Positions 46,607-55,038 of a stretch of DNA of 64,000 nt are shown piece after piece. Origin of the DNA: Brevundimonas guildfordensis (lineage in GTDB: Bacteria > Pseudomonadota > Alphaproteobacteria > Caulobacterales > Caulobacteraceae); the NCBI RefSeq assembly GCF_014836405.1, contig NZ_JACSQU010000001.1, positions 1,364,001 to 1,428,000 on the forward strand, in the 5' to 3' direction. Positions within the stretch are counted from its first letter, which is position 1, and the number at the start of each line of letters is the position of its first letter. Position numbers and translations under genes: made by a program. The notes beneath the pieces are model-generated. The model worked only from the letters and a program-made list of their open reading frames with translations, did not search any database and was not told the DNA's origin.

Positions 46607-47365
46607 TTAATCCCGCACCAGCCCGCCGTCGACCACCAGATTCTGCCCCGTGACCGCCCGGCTCCATGGCGAGGCGAAGAACAGGGCGGCGTCTGCGAAC
46701 TCTTCCGGCGTGGTGACAGAGCGCAGCGGCGTCATGCTGGCGATCAGGTCGAACACCGCCTCGGGCGTCGCCGCGCTGGCGTCGGTCGTGCGCAGCAGGC
46801 CGCCCGAGATCATGTTGACGGTGATCCCCGACGGTCCCAGATCGCCCGCCGCCGTGCGCGTCAGGCTAAGCAGGGCGGCCTTGGCGGCGGTATAGTCGTG
46901 ATAGGGCACGACCGGATTCTGGAACAGGTTGGTGCCGATGTTGACGACCCGGCCGAACTTCTGAGCCGCCATGCCCGACGCCGTTGCTTGGATGACGTTC
47001 AGGGCGCCGCGGATCACGGTCGTGAACTGGCGCTCCATGTCTTCCCACGGGATGTCCGCCATCTGTGCCCGGGCGTCGCCGTTGAAGCTGTAATCCAGCG
47101 CATTGTTGACCACCGTGGTCACCGCCCCGGCGAAATGGGCCTCGACCCTGGCGACCATGGCGTCGACCGCCGCGCGGTCGGTCACGTCAGCCTGAACGGC
47201 GAAGGCGCGCTCGCCAAGTTCGGCCGCCAGCGCCTCGGCGCGTTCTCCGCTGCTGCGCCAGTTGATCGCCACCCGCGCGCCCTGCCCCGCAAAAGCCCGC
47301 GCCGCCGCCGCGCCCACGCCGCGCGCCCCGCCGGTGATGAGAACGATCTGATCGCGGATTTCCAT
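46607..47365 (-). CDS. Short-chain dehydrogenase, FabG-like
   Basis: The 252-residue SDR has ITGGARGVGAAAARAFAGQGARVAI, VVNNALDYSF in place of NNAG, NIGTNLFQNPVVPYHDYTAAKAALL (catalytic Tyr-x-x-x-Lys, with the usual catalytic Ser replaced by Thr in the NIGTN loop, which may alter activity), and the C-terminal VTGQNLVVDGG. This resembles 3-oxoacyl-ACP reductase paralogs. It is co-oriented with the YdfG-like gene 38 bases downstream. Confidence 0.88.
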   Translation of the reverse strand: MEIRDQIVLITGGARGVGAAAARAFAGQGARVAINWRSSGERAEALAAELGERAFAVQADVTDRAAVDAMVARVEAHFAGAVTTVVNNALDYSFNGDARAQMADIPWEDMERQFTTVIRGALNVIQATASGMAAQKFGRVVNIGTNLFQNPVVPYHDYTAAKAALLSLTRTAAGDLGPSGITVNMISGGLLRTTDASAATPEAVFDLIASMTPLRSVTTPEEFADAALFFASPWSRAVTGQNLVVDGGLVRD

Positions 47366-47500
47366 GAGAACAACTCGCAATTAATGAACCGGGCTCAGCC
47401 ATAGGCCGCGCCTGTGAGGAAGGCCAGACAGGCATGGAAGAACAGCGGTTGCATTTGCCCCTGGCCTCCACGTTAATCGACCTCAGCTAAGGAGACCGCC

Positions 47501-48439
47501 ATGCTGACCCTCGCCGCCGCCCTCGTGCTCTCGCCGATCTCCGTGCCGGTCGAACTGCCTTCGACGCCTGCGCCGCTCCACGGAGTCCTGCTGACGCCCG
47601 AGGGCCAGACGCACGCCGCCGCCGTCATCATTCCCGGCTCAGGCCCGACGGATCGCGACGGCAACAGCCCGCAGTTCGGCATCAAGGCGGCGACCTATCG
47701 CTTGCTGGCTGAAGGCCTGGCCGAGCGGGGTGTCGCCAGCATCCGCATTGACAAGCGCGGCATCGGCGAGAGCGCCGCCGCCGGTCCCTCCGAAGCCGAC
47801 CTGCGCTTCTCGACCTATGCCGAAGACGCCCGCGCCTGGGCGGCCGAGGCGGCGGCGAAGGCGGGCCGCCCCTGCGCCTGGCTGATCGGCCATAGCGAGG
47901 GCGCGCTGGTCGCCCTAGCCGCTGTCGCCGCCAATCCCGATAAAGACGGCGACGACAAGGTCTGCGGCCTGGTGCTGCTGTCCGGCGCCGGGCGTCCGGC
48001 GGGCGTGGTTCTGCGCGAACAACTGGCCGCCCTGCCTGAACCGCTGAAGGCCGAGGCCTACGCCGTGGTTGAGGAACTCGAGGCGGGCCGCACGGTCGCC
48101 AACCCGCCTGCATCGCTGGCGGCGCTGTTCCGGCCTTCGGTCCAGCCCTACCTGATCTCGTGGCTGACGCTGGATCCGGCGAAGCTGGCGGCCGCCTATG
48201 ACGGCCCGGTCTTCATCGGCCAGGGCGCGACGGACATTCAGGTGACGGCGGCCGACGCCGAGGCGCTGAAGGCCGGCCAGCCGCGCGCCGAGCTGGTGAT
48301 CTGGGACGGGGTGAACCACGTCCTGAAGGTCGCGCCCGCCGACCGCGCCGCCAATGTCGCGACCTATATGGACCCGGCCTTGCCGCTGGCGCCTGGCGTG
48401 GTCGAGGCGGTGGCGGAGTTCATGCTGAAACCGCGCTAG
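47501..48439 (+). CDS. Exported alpha/beta hydrolase
   Basis: The 312-residue protein has a short hydrophobic leader (LTLAAALVLSPISV), then an alpha/beta-hydrolase core: AAVIIPGSGPTDRDGNS as the oxyanion region, RIDKRGIGES, the nucleophile elbow LIGHSEGALVAL, and the His in WDGVNHVLK. It resembles secreted YfhR/DLH-like esterases. An AAGGAGA site precedes the ATG. Substrate not inferred. Confidence 0.85.
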   Translation: MLTLAAALVLSPISVPVELPSTPAPLHGVLLTPEGQTHAAAVIIPGSGPTDRDGNSPQFGIKAATYRLLAEGLAERGVASIRIDKRGIGESAAAGPSEADLRFSTYAEDARAWAAEAAAKAGRPCAWLIGHSEGALVALAAVAANPDKDGDDKVCGLVLLSGAGRPAGVVLREQLAALPEPLKAEAYAVVEELEAGRTVANPPASLAALFRPSVQPYLISWLTLDPAKLAAAYDGPVFIGQGATDIQVTAADAEALKAGQPRAELVIWDGVNHVLKVAPADRAANVATYMDPALPLAPGVVEAVAEFMLKPR

Positions 48440-48443
48440 ACCC

Positions 48444-49178
48444 TTAGTCGTCCAGTTCCGCCCGCGCCTGTTCGGCCAGGTCGAAGAAGAGGCGGCGCAC
48501 CTCTGCGGCGAAGGGGTTGTCGTGCTCGATGGCGCGGAACACCGCTTCGCTGTCGTGACGGACCATGTCGACGCCCTGCATGACCCGCTCGAAACTGGTC
48601 GTGGTCATGCGCGTCGGCAGCGGCTCCATCGCCAGCAGCACCTTGGCGATCAGGTGGGTCAGGCCCTGCACCGTCGCCGCCTCGCGGTCGTGATCCTCGG
48701 GACCGACGACGAAGACCTTCAACCCCAGCGCCTTGCGGCAGAAGGCGGCGACGCGCCACGCCGCCTTGTCGCCCCGCACCGGACAGACGGCGATGCGCAG
48801 GCCGGCGATGCCGTCCTTGCCGCTCTGAGGACCGAACAGGGGATGAGTGCCGACGATCTGAACGCCCGGCGGCAAACCGTCCAGCATGACCTTGGCGGGC
48901 TTCACCTTCACCGAGCCGACGTCGAGGATCAGGGCGCCCGGCGTCACGGACGGCGCGATGGCCGCGACCGTCTCGGCCAGGACGCCGACCGGCACGGCCA
49001 GCACCACCGTCGGACAGGCCGCCGCCGCCTCCAGCGTCGTCAACCGCGCCAGCCCCTCGCCGTCGCTGACCGCCGGATCGTGGACGAGGATGTCGAACCA
49101 CGGCGACAGATGCTTAGCCGTCAGCCGCCCGAAGGCGCCGAAGCCGATCAGGCCGAGTTGGGGTTTGGGGTTGTTCAC
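48444..49178 (-). CDS. Prephenate/arogenate dehydrogenase (TyrA-like)
   Basis: The 244-residue NAD(P)-dependent dehydrogenase has a Rossmann start (LGLIGFGAFGRLTAKHL), ILDVGSVKVKP and THPLFGPQSG as the substrate-binding segments, and a helical dimerisation tail (HDREAATVQGLTHLIAKVLL). It oxidatively decarboxylates prephenate or arogenate toward tyrosine. It is shorter than typical TyrA, lacking an ACT domain. It overlaps the stop of the dihydroorotase-type gene by 4 bases, so both are probably in one transcript. Confidence 0.82.
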   Translation of the reverse strand: MNNPKPQLGLIGFGAFGRLTAKHLSPWFDILVHDPAVSDGEGLARLTTLEAAAACPTVVLAVPVGVLAETVAAIAPSVTPGALILDVGSVKVKPAKVMLDGLPPGVQIVGTHPLFGPQSGKDGIAGLRIAVCPVRGDKAAWRVAAFCRKALGLKVFVVGPEDHDREAATVQGLTHLIAKVLLAMEPLPTRMTTTSFERVMQGVDMVRHDSEAVFRAIEHDNPFAAEVRRLFFDLAEQARAELDD

Positions 49179-50512
49179 CCCGCCAGCGTCTCCTGGAACC
49201 GCACCGGGCGGCCATGCGCCTGACCGATCAGTTCGCCGTCCTTCATCACCACGCGGCCGCGCACGATGGTGGCCACCGGCCAGCCGGTCGCCTCGAAGCC
49301 GTCGAACGGGGTCCAGCCGCAGCGCGTGGCCTGCTGGTCGTGGGTGATGGTCTTCTTCGCCTTCAGGTCGACGATGGTCAGGTCGGCGTCATAGCTGACG
49401 GCCATCCGTCCCTTGTTGGCCGTGCCGAACACCCGCTGCGCCCCGCCCGAAGTCAGGTCGATGAAGCGCTCCAGCGACAGCCGCCCGTTCGCCACATGGG
49501 TCAGCATCAGCGGCACCAGGGTCTGCACCCCCGGCATGCCCGACGGCGAGGCCGGATAGGGCTTGGATTTTTCTTCCTTGGTGTGCGGCGCGTGATCCGA
49601 GCCCAGCACATCGGCCACGCCCTGCTGCATCCCCCACAGCCACAGGGCGTCGACGTGCTCCTGCGACCGGATCGGCGGGTTCATCTGGGCGTAGGCGCCC
49701 AGACGCTGATACGCCTCGGGCGCGACCAGGGTCAGGTGCTGGGGCGTGATCTCGACGGTGGCGACGTCCTTGTGGAAGCGCAGGAACTCCATCTCTTCGC
49801 GCGTCGTGACGTGCAGGACGTGGATGCGCGCGCCGGTCTCTTTCGCCAACCCGACCAGACGGCGGGTAGACATGATGGCGCTTTCGGCGTCGCGGACTTC
49901 AGGATGGCTGGTCCAGTCGCCGGTGCGGGCCAGGTTGCGGCGCTCGACCAGGCGGTATTCGTCTTCCGAGTGAAAGGTGGCGCGGCGGCGCACGTTGGAC
50001 AGCACCTTCCTCACCCCTTCGTCGTCGGCGATCAGCAGGTCGCCGGTCGAGGCCCCCATGAAGACCTTGACCCCGCAGCAGCCCGGCAGGCGCTCCAGAT
50101 CGGCCAGATGCTCGGCGTTCTCATGCGTGCCGCCGACGTAGAAGGCATGGTCCGTCCACATCCGGTTGTTGGCCCGCACCACCTTGTCGGCCATGGTCTC
50201 GGGATCAGTGGTGTTGGGATTGGTGTTCGGCATTTCGAACACGGCGACGACGCCGCCCAGGGCGGCCGCGCGGCTGCCGGTCTCCAGGTCTTCCTTCCAT
50301 TCCAGACCCGGCTCGCGGAAGTGGACCTGGGTGTCGATGACGCCCGGCAGGACGGTCAGGCCCGTGGCGTCGAACACCTCTCCGGCCGAGGCCTGGGACA
50401 GGTCCCCGATGAAGGCGATCCGGCCGTCGATGACGCCGACGTCGGCCTTGCCGCGTCCGGCGTGGTTGGCAACCTCGCCGCCCCGGACGATCAGGTCATA
50501 GGTCTGGGTCAT
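49175..50512 (-). CDS. Dihydroorotase (class I, PyrC-like amidohydrolase)
   Basis: The 445-residue amidohydrolase carries the metal-binding DTQVHFREPGLEWKEDLETG near residue 60, VKVFMGAST with the candidate carboxylated Lys or its neighbour, HSEDE, HVLHVTTREE, and DVLGSDHAPHTKEEKSKPY with the catalytic Asp. It cyclises carbamoyl-aspartate in pyrimidine synthesis. The start at 50512 (MTQTYDLIVRGG) is family-like. There may be other paralogs; an allantoinase-like role cannot be excluded, but dihydroorotase is favoured. Confidence 0.85.
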   Translation of the reverse strand: MTQTYDLIVRGGEVANHAGRGKADVGVIDGRIAFIGDLSQASAGEVFDATGLTVLPGVIDTQVHFREPGLEWKEDLETGSRAAALGGVVAVFEMPNTNPNTTDPETMADKVVRANNRMWTDHAFYVGGTHENAEHLADLERLPGCCGVKVFMGASTGDLLIADDEGVRKVLSNVRRRATFHSEDEYRLVERRNLARTGDWTSHPEVRDAESAIMSTRRLVGLAKETGARIHVLHVTTREEMEFLRFHKDVATVEITPQHLTLVAPEAYQRLGAYAQMNPPIRSQEHVDALWLWGMQQGVADVLGSDHAPHTKEEKSKPYPASPSGMPGVQTLVPLMLTHVANGRLSLERFIDLTSGGAQRVFGTANKGRMAVSYDADLTIVDLKAKKTITHDQQATRCGWTPFDGFEATGWPVATIVRGRVVMKDGELIGQAHGRPVRFQETLAG

Positions 50513-50580
50513 CGCGCGCATCTCCTGAAGCTCCGGGGCTTATGCGCGCCGAAGGCTTGGAGACGCAAGCCGAGGGTCAG

Positions 50581-51537
50581 TCAGGAGGCCCGTTCCGCCA
50601 GCAGCTTCTTCGCCGCCTTCAGCACCCGCTCGTAGGGCAGGTCCATCATGTGCTGGATGTGCTGGTTCAGGCGCGGGTCCAGTTCCTGGAACTCCTGCAG
50701 GCTGCGAGGTCCGCGAACGGCGACGCCGGTCCAGGGGCGTTTCATCATCTCGTCAGAAGGACCAAAGACCGCCACCGCCGGCACGCCAGCCGCCACCGCC
50801 AGTTGCGTCCATAGCGAGTCGCCGCCCAGATAGAGGTCCGCGTGCGACAGGGCGGCCGCCGTCTGCAACCGCGTCAACCGCCCCTGAAGCTCGATCACCC
50901 GGTCGCGCTTGACCGCCGAGCGAATGGTCTGGGCCGCGTCGCGGTCCGCCTCCTCGCCCACGATCATCAGCCGCCCGCCCGCCAGCGGCCCGCCCTCGCC
51001 CAGCAGGGAAATGGCGACCTTGGCGTAGCGGTCGGCGGGCCAGCGCTTGCCGATCCAGTCGGCGCCCGGCCCGATGGCCAGGATCGGCCCGTCGCCCGCC
51101 GGGATCAGGACGTCGGCGGCTTCCTGAGTGTCCCGCTCGATAAACAGGCGGGGGGCCGGAATCTCATCCAGTTGCAGCGTCCGCGCCGCCTGCTCGACCA
51201 GGTGCACGCCCGCCACGGTCTTGCCCTTCACCGCGCGGCGCTGGCGCCGCAGCTTGCCCGACAGGGTGGAGCCGCGCATGTCGACCACCAAGCCCCAGTT
51301 GGTCTCGCGCACCTGGTTCCACAGGGCGATCCAGTCCCAGCGCCCGTCACGGTCCAGCGTGATCAGTCGCTGCAACCTCGGCAGGTCGGCGAACAGCGGC
51401 GCACTGGCCGGAGAACCGACAACGGTGAAGGTAGCCTGCGGGATCGCCTCGACCAGTTGGGCCAGCGCCCCGGACGACAGGACCGCCTCTTCGGCGTCCG
51501 CCTCGGCGATATAGAGGATCGGAAAACGACCATGCAT
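50581..51537 (-). CDS. Glycosyltransferase family 9 (heptosyltransferase-like)
   Basis: The 318-residue protein resembles LPS-core heptosyltransferases: an N-terminal Rossmann-like domain, then GPGADWIGKRWPADRYAKVAI and the donor-binding LYLGGDSLWTQLAVAAGVPAVAVFGPSDEMMKRPW. It would act on lipid-A core in the cytoplasm. It is not in an LPS cluster; the neighbours are amino-acid and pyrimidine genes. Acceptor and sugar are unknown. Confidence 0.82.
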   Translation of the reverse strand: MHGRFPILYIAEADAEEAVLSSGALAQLVEAIPQATFTVVGSPASAPLFADLPRLQRLITLDRDGRWDWIALWNQVRETNWGLVVDMRGSTLSGKLRRQRRAVKGKTVAGVHLVEQAARTLQLDEIPAPRLFIERDTQEAADVLIPAGDGPILAIGPGADWIGKRWPADRYAKVAISLLGEGGPLAGGRLMIVGEEADRDAAQTIRSAVKRDRVIELQGRLTRLQTAAALSHADLYLGGDSLWTQLAVAAGVPAVAVFGPSDEMMKRPWTGVAVRGPRSLQEFQELDPRLNQHIQHMMDLPYERVLKAAKKLLAERAS

Positions 51538-51605
51538 GACGTCAGCCTATCCGGATTCTCAAGGCGATTCAGCGGCGAAACTGAAACAGGACCCGAAACC
51601 GGGCT

Positions 51606-52088
51606 TCATCGCGCCAGCGCCCGTCGCGCAGGGTCGAACGGCAGCACTTCCCTGATAGAAATCAGCGTCTTGAATGCACGTACCCGGGCGTCGTCGTTCA
51701 GCATCTCACGCGTGAAGACCTCATAGGCCTCCATCGTCGGCACCACGACATACAGGATCAGGTCGGTATCGCCGGTCACGTACCACGCGGCCTGAACCTC
51801 GGGACGGGCCGTCAGCTTGTCGATCAGGGCGTCCAGAACCGCCGTGCCTTCGCGCTCCATCTCGACCAGGACGTGCATGGTCAGGACGCGCGCCAACCGG
51901 GCGGGATCGACCACGGCGACATCGGCGATAATGACCCCTTCGTCGCGCAGCCGCCGCAGACGCCGCGACACCGCCGATTCCGACAGACCGACCTTCTCCG
52001 CCAGCAGGCGCGCCGGTTGGAGATTGTCGCGGCGCACCAGAGCCAGCAGACGACGGTCAAAGGAATCGAGGTCGGCGTTTTCTTGCAT
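51606..52088 (-). CDS. Lrp/AsnC-family transcriptional regulator
   Basis: The 160-residue regulator has the N-terminal HTH (DSFDRRLLALVRRDNLQPARLLAEKVGLSESAVSRRLRRLRDEGVI, read in segments) and a C-terminal RAM domain (EREGTAVLDALIDKLTARPEVQAAWYVTGDTDLIL). It is divergent from a RhtA-like exporter gene and probably controls it in response to amino acids. The start at 52088 lies inside a TTTCTTGCAT repeat that may be its own operator. The longer frame to 52175 is rejected as non-family sequence. Confidence 0.92.
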   Translation of the reverse strand: MQENADLDSFDRRLLALVRRDNLQPARLLAEKVGLSESAVSRRLRRLRDEGVIIADVAVVDPARLARVLTMHVLVEMEREGTAVLDALIDKLTARPEVQAAWYVTGDTDLILYVVVPTMEAYEVFTREMLNDDARVRAFKTLISIREVLPFDPARRALAR

Positions 52089-52143
52089 AGGACGTAACCA
52101 TACGCGTGTTTCTTGCATCATCGCAGGCGAAATCGCCAAGAAA
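52079..52143. promoter_or_regulatory. Phased repeat, candidate Lrp operator
   Basis: TTTCTTGCAT occurs at 52079-52088 and again at 52109-52118, exactly 30 bases apart, and its inverse CAAGAAA is at 52137-52143. Such phased sites over about three helical turns per unit fit Lrp octamer wrapping. They lie between the divergent lrp and rhtA starts. Confidence 0.5.
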
Positions 52144-52173
52144 AACGAGCGGGTTTTGGATAGGTTGCCGGCC

Positions 52174-53082
52174 ATGTCCTCCCCGGCCCTCGCCCTTCGC
52201 CATCCGCGCCTGTCAGCGGTCCTGCCCTATCTCGCCCTGATCGGCGGCATGGTGTCGCTTTCGGCCGGCACCTCCTTCGCCAAGACGCTCTATCCGTTGG
52301 TGGGACCGGCCGGGACGGCGGGCCTGCGCGTCGGACTGTCGGCCATCGTGCTGCTGGCGGTGTTTCGTCCGTGGCGCGGCGCCTTCACCCGCAGCGACCT
52401 GCGCGCGCTGGCGATCTATGGCGTGGTGATGGGGCTGATGAACCTCAGCTTCTACATGTCGCTGAACACCATTCCTCTGGGCGTGGCCCTGGCGATCGAA
52501 TTCATGGGGCCGCTGGCGGTCGCCCTGTTCAACTCGCGGCTGCTGATCCACTTCGTCTGGATCGGGCTGGCGGTGCTGGGTCTGGTCCTGCTGCTGCCGC
52601 TGAACGGCAACGTGTCGGGGCTTGATCCGGTCGGCTGCGCCTATGCGGCGGCGGCGGCGGTGTTCTGGGCGGGCTATATCGTCTTCGGCAAGCGGGTCAG
52701 CCATTTGCCCAGCGGCGCGACCGTCGCCATCGGCATGACCTTTGCCGCCATGACCGTCGTGCCGTTCGGGATCGCTGGCGCCGGCGTGAGCCTGCTGGAC
52801 CCGAAGATCCTCGCGCTAGGTCTGGTGGTGGCCCTGGTGTCCAGCGCCCTGCCCTACACGCTCGACATGGTCGCCCTGCGCCACATTCCCAAGCGCACCT
52901 TCGGCGTGGCGGTCAGCGGCGATCCGGCCATCGGCGCCCTGGCGGGCCTGTTCGTGCTGGGCGAGCACCTCACCAGCCAGCAGTGGCTGGCCATCGCCGC
53001 CATCATCGCCGCCTCGGTGGGCGCCGTGCTGACCTCGCCGTCAGACGAGCAGCCGCTGCAGGATCCAGCCGCCCCGGCCTGA
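52174..53082 (+). CDS. rhtA: Threonine/homoserine exporter RhtA-like (EamA family)
   Basis: The 302-residue protein has about ten membrane helices in two EamA repeats. The segments LVGPAGTAGLRVGLSAIVLLAVFRPWR, MNLSFYMSLNTIPLGVALAIEFMGPLAVALFNSR and PYTLDMVALRHIPKRTFGVAVSGDPAIGALAG closely match RhtA, which exports threonine and homoserine. Its neighbour on the other strand is an Lrp-type regulator. The ATG at 52174 begins the true protein; frames running upstream overlap the regulator. Confidence 0.85.
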   Translation: MSSPALALRHPRLSAVLPYLALIGGMVSLSAGTSFAKTLYPLVGPAGTAGLRVGLSAIVLLAVFRPWRGAFTRSDLRALAIYGVVMGLMNLSFYMSLNTIPLGVALAIEFMGPLAVALFNSRLLIHFVWIGLAVLGLVLLLPLNGNVSGLDPVGCAYAAAAAVFWAGYIVFGKRVSHLPSGATVAIGMTFAAMTVVPFGIAGAGVSLLDPKILALGLVVALVSSALPYTLDMVALRHIPKRTFGVAVSGDPAIGALAGLFVLGEHLTSQQWLAIAAIIAASVGAVLTSPSDEQPLQDPAAPA

Positions 53083-53200
53083 TCGCCTGCAACGTAGAGC
53101 TGGGCCCGCTCTCTGGCGGCACGAGCGTTCACAGCGCGCGCACAGATCGCTCCACCTGCTCCCAATCGCAGGCTCAAAGCCTCACCAGCTTCACCGGCCA

Positions 53201-53208
53201 TTAACCAT
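53201..53208 (+). promoter_or_regulatory. CtrA half-site TTAACCAT upstream of fliI
   Basis: TTAACCAT at 53201-53208 matches the CtrA-bound octamer typical of class II flagellar promoters in Caulobacter. It lies about 55 bp upstream of the fliI TTG start, in a 179-bp intergenic region. The rest of the promoter is not clear. CtrA itself is encoded 3 kb away. Confidence 0.5.
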
Positions 53209-53261
53209 GATGCGGCACGGTTGGCGCAACGGTCGCGCGGCTCGCGGCCTGGGGGTCCTCC

Positions 53262-54605
53262 TTGCGTAATCTCGTCGCCGCCGTCGAAGCGATCGACCCG
53301 CTGGTCGTCACCGGCAAGGTGGCGGGCGTCAGCGGCCTGCTGATTGAATCGCGCGGCGGCCTGTCGCGTCTGGCCGTCGGCGCGCGGGCCGAGATCGAGC
53401 GGCGCGGCCAAGCCCCCCTGCCCGCCGAGGTCGTCGGCTTTCGCGAGGCCAAGGCCCTGCTGATGCCCTTCGGCCCGGTCGAGGGCGTGGCGCCCGGCGC
53501 CGACATCAAGATCATTAGCGCCGCCGCCAGCGTGCGCCCGACGACGGCCTGGCTGGGGCGCATCATCGATTCCTTCGGCGAGCCGATCGACGGCGCAGGG
53601 CCGCTGACGCCGGGCCTCGTCCCCTACCCCTTGCGCGCGCCGCCGCCGCCCGCCCATTCGCGCGGCCGGGTGGGCGATCGGCTGGACCTGGGCGTGCGGG
53701 CGATGGACGTCTTCACCACCACCAGCCGCGGCCAGCGCCTGGGCATTTTCGCCGGTTCGGGCGTGGGCAAGTCGGTTCTGCTGTCCATGCTGGCGCGGCA
53801 GGCGACCTGCGACGTCGTCGTCGTCGGCCTGATCGGCGAACGGGGCCGCGAGGTCCGCGAGTTCATCGAGGAGACGTTGGGCGAAGAAGGGCTGAAACGC
53901 GCCGTCGTCGTGGTCGCCACCAGCGACGAACCGGCGCTGAAGCGGCGCCAGGCGGCCTATATGACCATGGCCGTGGCCGAGTTCTTCCGCGATCAAGGGA
54001 TGGAGGTGCTGTGCCTGATGGACAGCGTCACCCGCTTCGCCATGGCCCAGCGCGAGATTGGCCTCGCCGCTGGCGAACCGCCGACGACCAAGGGCTACAC
54101 CCCCACCGTCTTCACCGAATTGCCCAAGCTGCTGGAGCGCGCCGGGCCGGGGCCGATCCGGCCGGACGGCACGGAGGCGGGACCGATCACGGCCCTGTTC
54201 ACCGTTCTGGTCGACGGCGGCGACCATGACGAGCCGATCGCCGACGCCGTGCGCGGCATTCTGGACGGCCACATCGTCATGGACCGCAAGATCGCCGAGC
54301 GCGGCCGCTTCCCGGCCATCGACGTGCTGAAGTCCGTCAGCCGCACCATGCCCGGCAATCAGTCCCCGCCCGAGCGCGAACTGAACCGCCGCGCGCGCCA
54401 GTGCCTGAGCGCCTATTCCAACATGGAAGAGCTGATCCGCATCGGCGCCTATCGCACCGGCGCGGACCCCATCGTCGACCGCGCCATCGCCCTGAACCCG
54501 GCCCTGGAAGGCTTCTTGACCCAGGACAAGGACGACGTGACGCGCCTGAACGACAGTTTCGACAGACTTGAAACCATCCTGAACCAGGGCATGGTGGACC
54601 AATGA
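53262..54605 (+). CDS. fliI: Flagellum-specific ATPase FliI
   Basis: The 447-residue F1-beta-like ATPase energises flagellar type III export. The Walker A motif is [13 protein letters not shown], Walker B is in [18 protein letters not shown], and [19 protein letters not shown] is FliI-typical. The start is TTG at 53262, no in-frame ATG lies upstream, and a GGGGGT site precedes it. It is followed 16 bases later by fliJ. It is probably a class II flagellar operon. Confidence 0.95.
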   Translation: MRNLVAAVEAIDPLVVTGKVAGVSGLLIESRGGLSRLAVGARAEIERRGQAPLPAEVVGFREAKALLMPFGPVEGVAPGADIKIISAAASVRPTTAWLGRIIDSFGEPIDGAGPLTPGLVPYPLRAPPPPAHSRGRVGDRLDLGVRAMDVFTTTSRGQRLGIFAGSGVGKSVLLSMLARQATCDVVVVGLIGERGREVREFIEETLGEEGLKRAVVVVATSDEPALKRRQAAYMTMAVAEFFRDQGMEVLCLMDSVTRFAMAQREIGLAAGEPPTTKGYTPTVFTELPKLLERAGPGPIRPDGTEAGPITALFTVLVDGGDHDEPIADAVRGILDGHIVMDRKIAERGRFPAIDVLKSVSRTMPGNQSPPERELNRRARQCLSAYSNMEELIRIGAYRTGADPIVDRAIALNPALEGFLTQDKDDVTRLNDSFDRLETILNQGMVDQ

Positions 54606-54621
54606 TCGCGGGAGACGACGC

Positions 54622-55035
54622 ATGACGGCCTGGGCCCAATCCCTGATCCGCATCTCCAACTATGAGGTCGAGACGCTGCAGAAGCGTCTGGCCGAGATCA
54701 GCGCCCGCAAGGCCGAGGCCGAGATGCGCGTCGCCGTCCTCGACGCCGAGGCCGAGATCGAGCGCGAGAACGCCCGCCATGACGCCAACTCCGGCATGAT
54801 GCTGCAGGCCTATCTCAACGGCTGGAAGCAACGCCGCGCCGACGCGGAGGCTGAGATCGCCGCCGTCTCGATCGAAGAAGAAGGCGCCCGCGACGCCCTG
54901 ACCGGCGCCTTTGAGGAGCTGAAGAAGTTCGAGCACGTCGCCGAGACCACCCGGCTGAACAAGCTGATGGCCGCCGCCAAGCGCGAGGCCGCCGCCTACG
55001 ACGAAATGGGCCTGCGTCGTCGCGCCGAAGGCTGA
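54622..55035 (+). CDS. fliJ: Flagellar export protein FliJ-like
   Basis: The 137-residue protein is almost entirely alpha-helical coiled coil, Glu/Ala/Arg-rich, starting AWAQSLIRISNYEVETLQKRLAEI. Size, composition and position after fliI fit FliJ, the central-stalk analogue in the export ATPase complex. Sequence identity to distant FliJ is low, so position is the main evidence. A xylanase-like gene follows after 3 bp. Confidence 0.85.
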   Translation: MTAWAQSLIRISNYEVETLQKRLAEISARKAEAEMRVAVLDAEAEIERENARHDANSGMMLQAYLNGWKQRRADAEAEIAAVSIEEEGARDALTGAFEELKKFEHVAETTRLNKLMAAAKREAAAYDEMGLRRRAEG

Positions 55036-55038
55036 GCC

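Noticed and set aside
53209..53236. Sigma-54 promoter candidate upstream of fliI
   Set aside because: CGGCAC is present but the TTGC element at the required spacing is absent.
52854..54659. A 601-codon minus-strand frame opposite rhtA/fliI
   Set aside because: It is antisense to fliI, which has clear Walker motifs, so the antisense frame is an artefact of codon bias.
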